From Candidatus Omnitrophota bacterium (GTDB taxonomy: Bacteria; Omnitrophota; Gorgyraeia; Duberdicusellales; 4484-171): a stretch of 33,659 nucleotides of DNA. The stretch is taken from the NCBI GenBank assembly GCA_028713415.1, contig JAQTOI010000010.1, positions 1 through 33,659 on the forward strand, written 5' to 3'. Under the pieces are notes generated by a model, which saw only the letters and a list, made by a program, of their open reading frames with translations, had not been told where the DNA came from and did not search any database. A program made the translations under genes and the position numbers. Shown here piece by piece: positions 17,812 to 26,698 of the stretch (its first letter is position 1; the number at the start of each line of letters is the position of its first letter).

Positions 17812-18555
17812 GTGGTGGCATTCATAATGACAACAGCAATGAAAGAAAAAATAGAATTTAAAGGGCCGGTGCGCTACGTCTATAAAAAGATGGGTAGAGC
17901 CATCGCTGATTACTCCATGCTTTCGGCTGGAGATAAGGTCCTGGTTGGTGTTTCCGGAGCGCCGGATAGTTTAGCGCTTCTAGAGTTATTTAGGATGAGA
18001 AAACAGCGCATACCTATTCATTTCGATTTTATCGCTTGTTTTATTGAAACAGACTTCGTTAAAGCCGACAAAGAGGCTTTACGTACACATTTTGAGGACG
18101 CAGGGTTTTCTTACGTTTTTAAGACTCTGGCAGACGCAGGCGAAGGGGATAATTGTTTTTGGTGCACTATAGGCGCTAGAAAAATACTTTTTGAGGTAGC
18201 AAGAGAGCATGGTTGTAATAAGATTGCTCTTGCGCATAATCTGGACACAATCGCCGAAACTACCCTAAAGAACCTTTTCTTTAAGGGAGAAATAGGCACC
18301 ATGAAGCCAAAAATAGAGCTTTTTGACGGCAGCTTAAGCATTATACGGCCTCTGTGCTATTTAAACAGGGAAGAAATCGCGCAGTTTATTTCCTATTTTA
18401 TTTTTCCTGACACCAAATACTGCTGCCTTTGCGGTAAAGATTTGCAACGCGAGAAAGTAATGGAGATGATAAAGGATTTATCTCTTCAGTATCCTTTTTT
18501 AAAGAAAAATATTTTCGGAGCGCTGGGAAGGATACGCAAAGACTATCTTTTATGA
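17812..18555 (+). CDS. TtcA-like PP-loop ATPase (tRNA 2-thiolation family)
   Basis: VLVGVSGAPDSLALLELF (PP-loop variant), CFWCTIGARK, ALAHNLDTIAETTLKNLFFKGEIGTMKP, CCLCG. Start codon uncertain. Confidence 0.82.
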   Translation: MVAFIMTTAMKEKIEFKGPVRYVYKKMGRAIADYSMLSAGDKVLVGVSGAPDSLALLELFRMRKQRIPIHFDFIACFIETDFVKADKEALRTHFEDAGFSYVFKTLADAGEGDNCFWCTIGARKILFEVAREHGCNKIALAHNLDTIAETTLKNLFFKGEIGTMKPKIELFDGSLSIIRPLCYLNREEIAQFISYFIFPDTKYCCLCGKDLQREKVMEMIKDLSLQYPFLKKNIFGALGRIRKDYLL

Positions 18556-18574
18556 TATATCCATTGTTGAATAA

Positions 18575-18970
18575 ATGATTACAACGATGAAGAAATACGA
18601 TTACAGCGATAGGGATCCGCTCACCGCGCAAATAATTGCATGTTGCTATCAGGTCCATAATGAATTAGGACCAGGTTTTGTTGAACGTATATATTTAAAT
18701 GCACTCAAAGTTGCTTTAAAGAAATCAGAGGTAAACTATCGAGAAGAGAAAGAGTTTTCTGTATTGTTTGATAAAGAGATAGTTGGTAAGTTTAGAGTCG
18801 ATCTTATTATCGAAGATAAAGTAGTTGTAGAATTGAAAGCAATAGAAAGCAAGATGCCAAAGATTTTTGAATCGCAAGTTATTTCTTATTTAAAGGCTTC
18901 TGGAATAAAGGTGGGATTATTGGTTAATTTTGGTAATCGACGGTGTGAGATTCGCCGATTAATGCTATAA
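18575..18970 (+). CDS. GxxExxY protein (PDDEXK_3-like predicted nuclease)
   Basis: CYQVHNELGPGFVERIYLNAL (GxxExxY), FRVDLIIEDKVVVELKAIE (D...ExK), SYLKASGIKVGLLVNFGN. Alternative start ATG at 18587. Confidence 0.92.
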   Translation: MITTMKKYDYSDRDPLTAQIIACCYQVHNELGPGFVERIYLNALKVALKKSEVNYREEKEFSVLFDKEIVGKFRVDLIIEDKVVVELKAIESKMPKIFESQVISYLKASGIKVGLLVNFGNRRCEIRRLML

Positions 18971-19003
18971 TCGTTGTAATCATTCCCTAATCGCCGTAAT
19001 CAT
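18575..19003. repeat. Word-repeat palindromic element 3 (word GATTACRNCGAT) enclosing the GxxExxY ORF
   Basis: Left arm GATTACAACGAT (18577-18588) and GATTACAGCGAT (18599-18610). Right arm ATCGTTGTAATC (18970-18981) and ATCGCCGTAATC (18990-19001). 12-bp perfect inverted repeat GATTACAACGAT/ATCGTTGTAATC. Confidence 0.85.
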
Positions 19004-19009
19004 TTATAA

Positions 19010-19633
19010 ATGAAAATACTTATCACTGCTGGTTCTACTTGGGTTAAAATTGATGAGGTGAGGGTGTTAGCCACCATCTTTACCGGCCGAACAGGCGCCT
19101 ATCTGGCCAATGAGTTTAAAAAGAAAGGCTCTGATGTAACTATTTTGATAAACCTTCATGGCTTGGGAGCGCAGAAAAAGGTTTTTGCTAAAGGCATAAA
19201 AGTTATCCCTTTTCGTTATTTAGAGGAGTTTTCTTCAGCGCTGATAAAAGAACTTAAAAAAACGCGCTATGATATGATTATACATAGCGCCGCCGTCAGC
19301 GATTATAAATTAAAAAAAACCTTTAAAGGCAAAATTCCTTCCGGAAAAAATGAGCTTAATCTTAACTTTAAATCTGCCCAAAAAATGATAGGCGCAATAC
19401 GCACCTTGGCTAAAAACTCAATATTGGTTCAGTTTAAATTAGAAATCAAGCGCGCAGGCCTTCTCAATAGGGCTTATAAAAGCTTAGTTGCCAATAAAAG
19501 CGACTTTTGTGTTGCTAATGCGCTGGAAGATTTGCGTCTAGGCTATAAAGCTTTTTTACTTGATAAGGAAAAACAGGTGAAGGTTATTCATTCTAAAAAA
19601 GAGCTTCTTCGGTCTCTTTACCACCTGCTTTAA
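19010..19633 (+). CDS. coaB: CoaB-like phosphopantothenate-cysteine ligase domain
   Basis: MKILITAGSTWVKIDEVRVLATIFTGRTGAYLANEFKKKGSDVTIL, DMIIHSAAVSDYK, FKLE. Confidence 0.82.
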   Translation: MKILITAGSTWVKIDEVRVLATIFTGRTGAYLANEFKKKGSDVTILINLHGLGAQKKVFAKGIKVIPFRYLEEFSSALIKELKKTRYDMIIHSAAVSDYKLKKTFKGKIPSGKNELNLNFKSAQKMIGAIRTLAKNSILVQFKLEIKRAGLLNRAYKSLVANKSDFCVANALEDLRLGYKAFLLDKEKQVKVIHSKKELLRSLYHLL

Positions 19634-19739
19634 ACGGTTATTTGCTAAAAAACCGCGCCTGATAGCGCATTTTCTGGTTAAAATAATAGGTTTACAATAT
19701 TAGCCCATAGGCTTAAAATAACTCTTCATAGGAGGTTTG

Positions 19740-20288
19740 AACATGAAAAAGAATATTTTAGTCGGCGTCTGCGGCGGCATCGCTTCTTATAAAACCTGCG
19801 AATTAATACGCCTGCTGGTCAAGGATGCCTTTAATGTAAAGGTTGTTATGACGGAGTCGGCCACCAGATTTGTTTCGCCGCTGGTATTTCAGACACTTTG
19901 CGATAATCCGGTTTATCTGGATATGTTTGCGTTATTTAAAGAAGATAGGCCGCAGCATATTGATATCGCCCAGTGGGCCTCTTGTGCTGTAATCGCCCCT
20001 CTTTCTGCCAATACTCTTTCAAAAATTGCTTCAGGCATTTGCGATAATCTCTTAACTACGGTAATTTGCGCCTTGCCCGGCAATACAAAATTAATATTGG
20101 CTCCTGCGATGAATAATTGCATGTGGGAAAACCCGCTCATCCAGAAAAACATTCAAACTCTTAAAAACCTGAAAAAATATATTATTATGCCTGCGGAAAA
20201 AGGGGAACTTGCTTGCGGAACCTACGGCCAGGGCAGGATGCCCAGCCCTGAGGACATCTACTCAAAAATCAAAAGCGCGTTGCGTTAG
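19740..20288 (+). CDS. coaC: CoaC-like phosphopantothenoylcysteine decarboxylase flavoprotein
   Basis: NILVGVCGGIASYKTCELIRLL, HIDIAQWA, ApLSANTLSKIASGICDNLLTT, LAPAMNNCMWENP. Confidence 0.9.
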   Translation, partial: NMKKNILVGVCGGIASYKTCELIRLLVKDAFNVKVVMTESATRFVSPLVFQTLCDNPVYLDMFALFKEDRPQHIDIAQWASCAVIAPLSANTLSKIASGICDNLLTTVICALPGNTKLILAPAMNNCMWENPLIQKNIQTLKNLKKYIIMPAEKGELACGTYGQGRMPSPEDIYSKIKSALR

Positions 20289-20313
20289 GCTCGAATAAAG
20301 CGTATATATCATT

Positions 20314-21249
20314 ATGTTAACCTACGTACTATTAGCCATTCTTTTTATCCTTTCGCTGGCCATTGTTATTCTTATTATTAAACTAACCAGAGGACAGAAC
20401 GGCCTCTTGCTTAATCAGAAAATAGATTCCCTTAAAGATGATTTCACTAAAAACATATTACAGGCGCAAAGTAATTCACTCCAGGTTTCCAAAGACCTTT
20501 TAGCCGAACTTTCTAAACTATACGAAAAAATAGGCGGGCTCGATATAGAAACTGGAGAGATATTAAGCCTCACAAAATCATTTCATGATATTTTAAAACC
20601 CACAAAAGCACGAGGAGTTTTAGGTGAAAGCATTTTAGAGGTATTGCTTTATGATGCGCTCCCCGCGGATGTTATTTTTCGGCAATACGCCTTTAGAAAC
20701 GGGAAAAAAGTTGATTTTGCCATAAAGCTTCCCCAGGGCCTTGTTCCCGTTGATGCAAAGTTTTCTCTGGAGACATTTAAAAGCTATGTTGATAGCCCAC
20801 CTGCTGCTGCGGAGCATGAGCGCCATAAGAAAATATTTACGGACAGCGTTAAGAAAAGGATAGAAGAAACCGCCGGATATATATTTTCCGACGAAGGAAC
20901 CACCGATTTTGCCCTCATGTATGTGCCGTCAGAAGCCGTTTATTATTCTATTATTACTGAAACTTCGCTTCTTGATTTTGCTCACCAAAAACGCGTTTTT
21001 TTAGTCGGGCCGCATACTCTTTATGTATATTTGCGGACTATACTGATAGGTTTTCATGCGCTTACCATTGAGAAGCGCGCAAAAGAAATTTATAACAAGT
21101 TGCAGCAGCTTAATGCAGACGTGAAATTGTTAACCGAGGATTACGCCGTGCTAGGCACTCATTTAAGAAACGCCTCTCTCAAATATGACGACACCAGAAA
21201 GAAACTGGAAGGCGTTGGCGATAAAATAGCCAACATGGGCAAAGATTAG
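20314..21249 (+). CDS. rmuC: RmuC family DNA recombination protein
   Basis: N-terminal TM, coiled region, RGVLGESILEVLLYDALPAD, VPVDAKFSLETFKSY, FALMYVPSEAVYYSI. Confidence 0.9.
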   Translation: MLTYVLLAILFILSLAIVILIIKLTRGQNGLLLNQKIDSLKDDFTKNILQAQSNSLQVSKDLLAELSKLYEKIGGLDIETGEILSLTKSFHDILKPTKARGVLGESILEVLLYDALPADVIFRQYAFRNGKKVDFAIKLPQGLVPVDAKFSLETFKSYVDSPPAAAEHERHKKIFTDSVKKRIEETAGYIFSDEGTTDFALMYVPSEAVYYSIITETSLLDFAHQKRVFLVGPHTLYVYLRTILIGFHALTIEKRAKEIYNKLQQLNADVKLLTEDYAVLGTHLRNASLKYDDTRKKLEGVGDKIANMGKD

Positions 21250-21272
21250 TCAAACTGCGTAAAACCGTAAGA

Positions 21273-21497
21273 ATGCAGGTAAAAGTAAAAGTAATTACTA
21301 ACGCTAAAAAAGAAAAGATTGAAGAAACTCAAGACGGTTTAAAAGTTTATATTACTGTTCCTGCCATCGCCGGCCGCGCAAATAAAAAGCTTATAGAAGT
21401 ACTAGCAGAGCATTTTAAGGCTAAAAAATACAATATTGAGATTGTAGCCGGAGAAAAAGCAAGGAAAAAAATTGTCGAGATACGTGAAGCTCACTGA
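21273..21497 (+). CDS. DUF167/YggU family protein
   Basis: VKVITNAKKEKIEETQDGLKVYITVPAIAGRANKKLIEVLAEHFK. Confidence 0.88.
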   Translation: MQVKVKVITNAKKEKIEETQDGLKVYITVPAIAGRANKKLIEVLAEHFKAKKYNIEIVAGEKARKKIVEIREAH

Positions 21498-22140
21498 GAG
21501 AAATAATTGTTATACAATAGATGATTTTTTCGGTCCTTCAGTTATCGCAGGGTTTACTAAGCCAAATCTTTCAGGTAACCCTCAAAAGGATATCCGCGCC
21601 GCCCTTGCCTTTTTAGAATCCGATTTAGCAATCAGTTATCTTAAGCAAGTGCATTCTTCGCTCGTTTGTAACGTGGAAAGAGGAGGCCTTTATACCGGCG
21701 ATGGTTTGTTTACCTCACAAAAATCTCTTGCGTTGGTCGTAAAAACCGCAGATTGCCTGCCTATTTTTTTTGCTAAGCGCGATTCAAGTATGGTTGGCAT
21801 GGTGCATATGGGTTGGAGAGGCGCCCGCGCCGACATATTAGGAAATATTCCAGTTGATTCTTATAAGGTAATCGCAGGTGTGGGCTTGCGCAAGTGTTGT
21901 TATCAGGTGGGAGAGGAATTCCTCGGCTATCCGCAATTTTCTCCCTTTGTCGAAAAGCGGCAGGTAAAATTATATTTTGACGTAATTGCTTTTACAAAAG
22001 AGAGGCTCGCATTAGGCGGAGTTGACGAAAATAATTTTATTGATCTTAAAATATGCAGCCGGTGTCATGACCAGAATTTTTTTTCAAATCGCAGAGATGC
22101 CACGGCCTCTCGTACACTTTCGTTCATTATTAAGAATTAA
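21472..22140 (+). CDS. Laccase-domain protein (PgeF/YfiH family)
   Basis: LKQVHSS, VVKTADCLPIFF, VGMVHMGWRGARADIL, CSRCHDQNFFSNRRD. Confidence 0.9.
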   Translation: MSRYVKLTERNNCYTIDDFFGPSVIAGFTKPNLSGNPQKDIRAALAFLESDLAISYLKQVHSSLVCNVERGGLYTGDGLFTSQKSLALVVKTADCLPIFFAKRDSSMVGMVHMGWRGARADILGNIPVDSYKVIAGVGLRKCCYQVGEEFLGYPQFSPFVEKRQVKLYFDVIAFTKERLALGGVDENNFIDLKICSRCHDQNFFSNRRDATASRTLSFIIKN

Positions 22141-22200
22141 AAATAAGTAACAAAAATTAAAATCTACAATTTATACTATACAAATAATTGTTTTAATCTA

Positions 22201-22290
22201 ATTACGGATGCAGACAGATGCTTACGGATGTCGCGGATTTATTGATATATTCATCCGCCACATCCGCAATAATCCGTGACATCTGTCCTT
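22201..22290. repeat. Word-repeat palindromic element 4 (word CGGATG, period about 10)
   Basis: Left arm attacggatg/cagacagatg/cttacggatg/tcgcggattt (22201-22240). Reverse complement of right arm: aaggacagat/gtcacggatt/attgcggatg/tggcggatga (22290-22251). Spacer of 10 nt. Confidence 0.85.
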
Positions 22291-22452
22291 ATGTATAAAA
22301 ATGTGGAAATTCCTGACAAATTACCCTTACATTTATAAAATTATGTGGTAAAATTATGCCTTATTATTGCGTAAAATATTCTGTTTGGATTTTATTCAAG
22401 GTGCCCCTTAAGAGCGAGACTCTGCTAAAGACGCGAAATCTATACTTGTCAT

Positions 22453-25011
22453 ATGAACGTAAATCTTAAACTGCAAAACTGGGATTTTGATTATATTGGC
22501 TGTTCTCAAGATGTTCTTTTCGCAAAGCTTAACACTTCTCTAAAAGGTTTACACGAACAAGAAGCCGAGAATAGATTGGAAGAATACGGCTACAACGAGC
22601 CCGCCAAGAAGAAAAAAAGAACCATCCTTTTTCAAATCCTCTTAAAATTTTTTAACCCTCTGGTTATCGTCCTTTTGATTATCGCCGGTTTTTCTCTCTT
22701 CTTCGGTGAAAAGATAAGCGCAATTTTAGTTATTGCAATGGCGTTTATCAGCGTATTCTTGTCGTTTATTCAGGAACATCGTGCCGGAAAAGAAGCGGAG
22801 CGTTTGAGCGAAATGGTACGCACAACTACCACTGTCTATCGTAATGGCATCCACAAAGAGGTCGATATTCGAGAAATCGTTCCGGGAGACATTATTGATT
22901 TGTTTGCCGGAGATATGATACCCGCTGATTTAAGGATTATTTCCTGCAAAGATCTTTTTATAAATCAGGCATCTTTAACCGGAGAATCATTTCCCGTTGA
23001 AAAAACACCTGAGGCCGCTAACTCACAAAAGCGTTCTCCCGCAGATTTAACCAATATTGCTTTTATGGGCTCAAACGTAATAAGCGGAACTGGATTGGGC
23101 GTAGCAGTAAAAACCGGCTTGGTAACACAGTTTGGCGAACTTTCGCGAAAGTTAGCCACCATAACCGTTGAGAGTAGCTTTGATAAAGGCATGCATGAAT
23201 TCACGTGGCTTATGATTCGTGCTATGTTTGTGCTGGTGGCGGTTATCTTTGCCATAAATGCTTTCTTGAAAGGAAATGCCATTCAGGCGTTTCTGTTTGC
23301 TCTATCAGTAGCAGTTGGGCTTACCCCCGAGATGCTTCCTATGTTGGTAGCAATTAACCTTTCCAAGGGTGCAATCGCCATGTCCAAGAAGGACGTTATT
23401 GTGAAGCGTTTGAATGCCATTCAAAACTTCGGAGCTATGGATGTGCTTTGCACGGACAAGACAGGGACTTTAACTTTGGACAAAATCGTCTTGGAAAAAC
23501 ACTGCGACGTAGTGCGTAAAGAAAATGATGAGGTGCTGTATTTTGCATATATAAATAGCTATTATCAGACCGGCTTAAAAAATATTTTGGATAGAGCGAT
23601 CCTTAGGCATGAGAGGCTTATAGTAAAACAGTATAAGAAGGTTGACGAGATTCCTTTTGATTTTTCCAGAAAATTAATGTCGGTGGTGATTGAGAATGAG
23701 GGAAAGCACAGGCTTATCGCTAAGGGCGCTCCTGAAGAGATATATAAAAGATGCACAAAATTCGAACTTGAAGGCGATATAATTGATTTAGACGCCGGTA
23801 ATTTAGTGCTTCGGGAGTTGAAAGAAGAATATGACAACTTGAGTGCTGAAGGTTTTAGGGTTTTAGCTATTGCGTATAAGGATTTTGACCAGCCAAAAGA
23901 TAAATATATAAAAGACGATGAACAGGAGTTGATTCTTAAGGGGTATATCGCTTTTCTTGATCCTCCAAAACCTACCGCTAAGAAGACCATCGAAACACTG
24001 AAGAATCTTGGAATAGATTTTAAGGTTTTAACCGGCGACAATGAACTGGTTACTAAAAAAATATGCGGCGAAGTCGGATTAGACGCAAAAGGTCTCGCTA
24101 CCGGTGAAGAGGTCGAAAAATCGAGCGATGAACAATTACGGGTGATGGCTAAGACAACAACGGTCTTCGCCCGGCTTTCGCCACTTCAAAAAGAGCGGGT
24201 AATCCGCGCGTTGCATGCAAATAAGCGTATCGTAGGGTATCTTGGAGACGGTATTAACGATGCACCTGCATTAAAAGCTGCTGATGTCGGTATTTCCGTC
24301 AATAACGCCGTAGACATAGCCAAAGAATCAGCCGATATTATCCTTTTAAAGAAAAGTCTTTTAGTTCTTGAAGATGGGGTTATGGAGGGGAGAAAGACAT
24401 TCGGAAATATTCTCAAATACATCAAGATGGGCTCAAGCTCTAATTTCGGCAATATGTTAAGTATGACAGGGGCAAGTTTATTTTTGCCATTCCTGCCGAT
24501 GCTGCCCATCCAGATACTTTTGAATAACCTGCTTTATGATATTTCGCAGATCGCCATACCATCCGATGATATTGATAAGGAATATTTGTTAAAGTCAAGG
24601 CCATGGAACGTGAATTACATTAAGAAATTCATGTTTACGCTTGGTCCCGTAAGCTCGCTGTTTGATTTTATAACTTTTGGTGTGCTGCTGTGGATATTTC
24701 GTGCCCCGCAGGAACTTTTTCATACCGGTTGGTTTCTGGAATCGCTTTGCACGCAGACTTTAGTAATACATATTATACGTACGGGTAAGATCCCTTTTGT
24801 TGAAAGTAAACCGAGTCAATTCCTGATATTTACTTCTATTTACATTGTTACGATTGGATTAATAATACCATTTATACCTTTGGGGAAGTATTTCGGTTTT
24901 GTCCCACCGCCTCCAACTTATTTTATTACTTTAATTATGATTGTTGCGCTATATCTATTTATGGTGCAAAGAGTGAAAAGATGGTTTATCAGGAAATACG
25001 GATACGAATAA
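22453..25011 (+). CDS. mgtA: Mg2+-importing-type P-type ATPase (MgtA-like)
   Basis: DKTGTLT, SLTGESFPVEK, LTGDN, VGYLGDGINDAPALKAADVGISVNNAVDIAKESADIILLKKSL, 852 aa with C-terminal TM helices. Confidence 0.92.
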   Translation: MNVNLKLQNWDFDYIGCSQDVLFAKLNTSLKGLHEQEAENRLEEYGYNEPAKKKKRTILFQILLKFFNPLVIVLLIIAGFSLFFGEKISAILVIAMAFISVFLSFIQEHRAGKEAERLSEMVRTTTTVYRNGIHKEVDIREIVPGDIIDLFAGDMIPADLRIISCKDLFINQASLTGESFPVEKTPEAANSQKRSPADLTNIAFMGSNVISGTGLGVAVKTGLVTQFGELSRKLATITVESSFDKGMHEFTWLMIRAMFVLVAVIFAINAFLKGNAIQAFLFALSVAVGLTPEMLPMLVAINLSKGAIAMSKKDVIVKRLNAIQNFGAMDVLCTDKTGTLTLDKIVLEKHCDVVRKENDEVLYFAYINSYYQTGLKNILDRAILRHERLIVKQYKKVDEIPFDFSRKLMSVVIENEGKHRLIAKGAPEEIYKRCTKFELEGDIIDLDAGNLVLRELKEEYDNLSAEGFRVLAIAYKDFDQPKDKYIKDDEQELILKGYIAFLDPPKPTAKKTIETLKNLGIDFKVLTGDNELVTKKICGEVGLDAKGLATGEEVEKSSDEQLRVMAKTTTVFARLSPLQKERVIRALHANKRIVGYLGDGINDAPALKAADVGISVNNAVDIAKESADIILLKKSLLVLEDGVMEGRKTFGNILKYIKMGSSSNFGNMLSMTGASLFLPFLPMLPIQILLNNLLYDISQIAIPSDDIDKEYLLKSRPWNVNYIKKFMFTLGPVSSLFDFITFGVLLWIFRAPQELFHTGWFLESLCTQTLVIHIIRTGKIPFVESKPSQFLIFTSIYIVTIGLIIPFIPLGKYFGFVPPPPTYFITLIMIVALYLFMVQRVKRWFIRKYGYE

Positions 25012-25122
25012 AAAAGTTTATTTAATAAATTTGAGCTGGCCGAGATGCTCGGCAGGCAGGTAATAAAATATCAGTGGCGGGAAATTGGCATTCTTTCAAA
25101 TTAACGGTAATTAACCTTTACA

Positions 25123-26205
25123 ATGGAATTAAAAAAAACACCTCTTTATCAGAAACATATAGAGAGTAAGGCAAAAATAGTTGATTTCGGCGGCTGGGCC
25201 TTACCGATTGAATACGAAAGCATTCTAAAAGAAACAAGGGAAGCGCGTAAATCTTGCGGGCTTTTTGACGCTTCGCATATGGGCGAAATAAGAATAGAAG
25301 GTAAAGGCGCGTTAGCCTTCCTGCAGCAGTTAACCTGCAACGATATTTCAATAACAAAAAAAGGTCAGCTTCAATACAATCTTCTCCTTAACGATTCTGC
25401 CGGCGTAATCGACGATTTGATGATTTATAATGTAGGCGATAGTTTTCTCTGCGTTGTAAATGCTTCAAATATCGATAAAGATTATACCTGGCTTAAAGCA
25501 CACCAAACAGCGGAAGTTAAGATTACTGATGAGAGCCCTCAAACAGCCCTTCTTTCTTTACAAGGCCCTACCGCGGTGAATGTTTTAGGAAAAATAGCAA
25601 AATCTGCTTTCGTGAGCGGGCTTAAATATATGCATTCTATTGAAGAGGAAATTGCCGGAAAAAAAATGCTTATTTCACGAAGCGGCTATACTGGAAGCGA
25701 TGGTTTTGAAATCTATTGCGCCAATAGCGATGCTGTTGTATTATGGGACGAAATTACAAAGGCCGGAAAAGAATATGGTTTGGCGCTTTGTGGGCTGGGA
25801 GCGCGCGACATTTTACGCATAGAGGCAGGATACCCGCTCTATGGCCACGAATTAAGCGATTCGATTTCTCCGCTTGAAGCTTCTTTAAACTGGGTAGTTA
25901 AATTTGAAAAAGATTTTATCGGCAAAGATATTTTGCTTAAAGCTAAAGCAAAAGGTATAGCAAAAAAACGGGTTGGCTTTATCATGGAGGAAAGAGCCGT
26001 CGCGCGCCAGGGCTACGCAATCTATGCCGGAGATAAGAATATAGGAGAGGTGACTAGCGGAACATTTTCTCCGAATCTTGATAAATTTTTAGGAATGGCT
26101 TACGTTGATTGTGCTTCGAGCGCTCCGCAAACGCCGGTTACCATAAAAATACGCGATAAATTTTATAAAGCGAAAATAGCAAAGTTTGATTTTATAAAAA
26201 AATGA
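25123..26205 (+). CDS. gcvT: Glycine cleavage system aminomethyltransferase GcvT
   Basis: TPLYQKHIESKAKIVDFGGWALPIEYES, FDASHMGEIRIEG, GYTGSDGFEIYC, GLGARDILRIEAGYPLYGHE. Confidence 0.96.
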   Translation: MELKKTPLYQKHIESKAKIVDFGGWALPIEYESILKETREARKSCGLFDASHMGEIRIEGKGALAFLQQLTCNDISITKKGQLQYNLLLNDSAGVIDDLMIYNVGDSFLCVVNASNIDKDYTWLKAHQTAEVKITDESPQTALLSLQGPTAVNVLGKIAKSAFVSGLKYMHSIEEEIAGKKMLISRSGYTGSDGFEIYCANSDAVVLWDEITKAGKEYGLALCGLGARDILRIEAGYPLYGHELSDSISPLEASLNWVVKFEKDFIGKDILLKAKAKGIAKKRVGFIMEERAVARQGYAIYAGDKNIGEVTSGTFSPNLDKFLGMAYVDCASSAPQTPVTIKIRDKFYKAKIAKFDFIKK

Positions 26206-26292
26206 TTACACAGATTTAGAAAAGATTGCACAGATGGAGGAACGAGATCCTTACACATTAATCTGCGTAATCATATTTTAATCGGTGTAATC
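26204..26292. repeat. Word-repeat palindromic element 5 (word GATTACACAGAT, period 20)
   Basis: Left arm GATTACACAGAT (26204-26215) and GATTGCACAGAT (26224-26235). Right arm ATCTGCGTAATC (26261-26272) and ATCGGTGTAATC (26281-26292). 20-bp spacing in both arms. Confidence 0.85.
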
Positions 26293-26312
26293 TTTCTAAA
26301 AGGGAGGCAATA

Positions 26313-26693
26313 ATGAGTGTTTTAAAATTCTCTAAAACTCATGAGTGGGCGCAGGTAGAAAACAATTTAGCAACAATCGGAATTACTGATTATGCGCAGA
26401 AATCTCTCGGAGATATCGTATTTATCGAGTTACCTGCGCTAGGTTCAAAGGTAAAACAGGGCTTGCAATTCGGGACTATCGAATCTACCAAAGCCGCCAG
26501 TGAATTGTTTAGCCCTTTAAGCGGAGTAGTTTCAGAGATCAACAAAGAGCTTATTAACAATCCGCAGTGGGTGAATGAAGAGCCTTTCGTAAGAGGCTGG
26601 ATGATGAAAATCAAATTCGAAAACAACAATGAATTAAACAGCCTTATGGATGAAGCGGCGTATAAGGAGTTTGTGAAAAAAGAAGCCCATTAA
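26313..26693 (+). CDS. gcvH: Glycine cleavage system H protein
   Basis: KTHEWAQVENNLATIGITDYAQKSLGDIVFIELPALG, FGTIESTKAASELFSPLSG (lipoyl-lysine). Confidence 0.96.
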   Translation: MSVLKFSKTHEWAQVENNLATIGITDYAQKSLGDIVFIELPALGSKVKQGLQFGTIESTKAASELFSPLSGVVSEINKELINNPQWVNEEPFVRGWMMKIKFENNNELNSLMDEAAYKEFVKKEAH

Positions 26694-26698
26694 AAGAT

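Noticed and set aside
22291-22452. Possible M-box/Mg2+ riboswitch upstream of mgtA
   Set aside because: I could not recognise M-box conserved sequence or a convincing pairing pattern; an Infernal search would be needed.
25012-25122. Possible glycine riboswitch upstream of gcvT
   Set aside because: No tandem glycine-aptamer-like conserved segments seen; only a short GCCGAGatgCTCGGC hairpin near 25038-25052.
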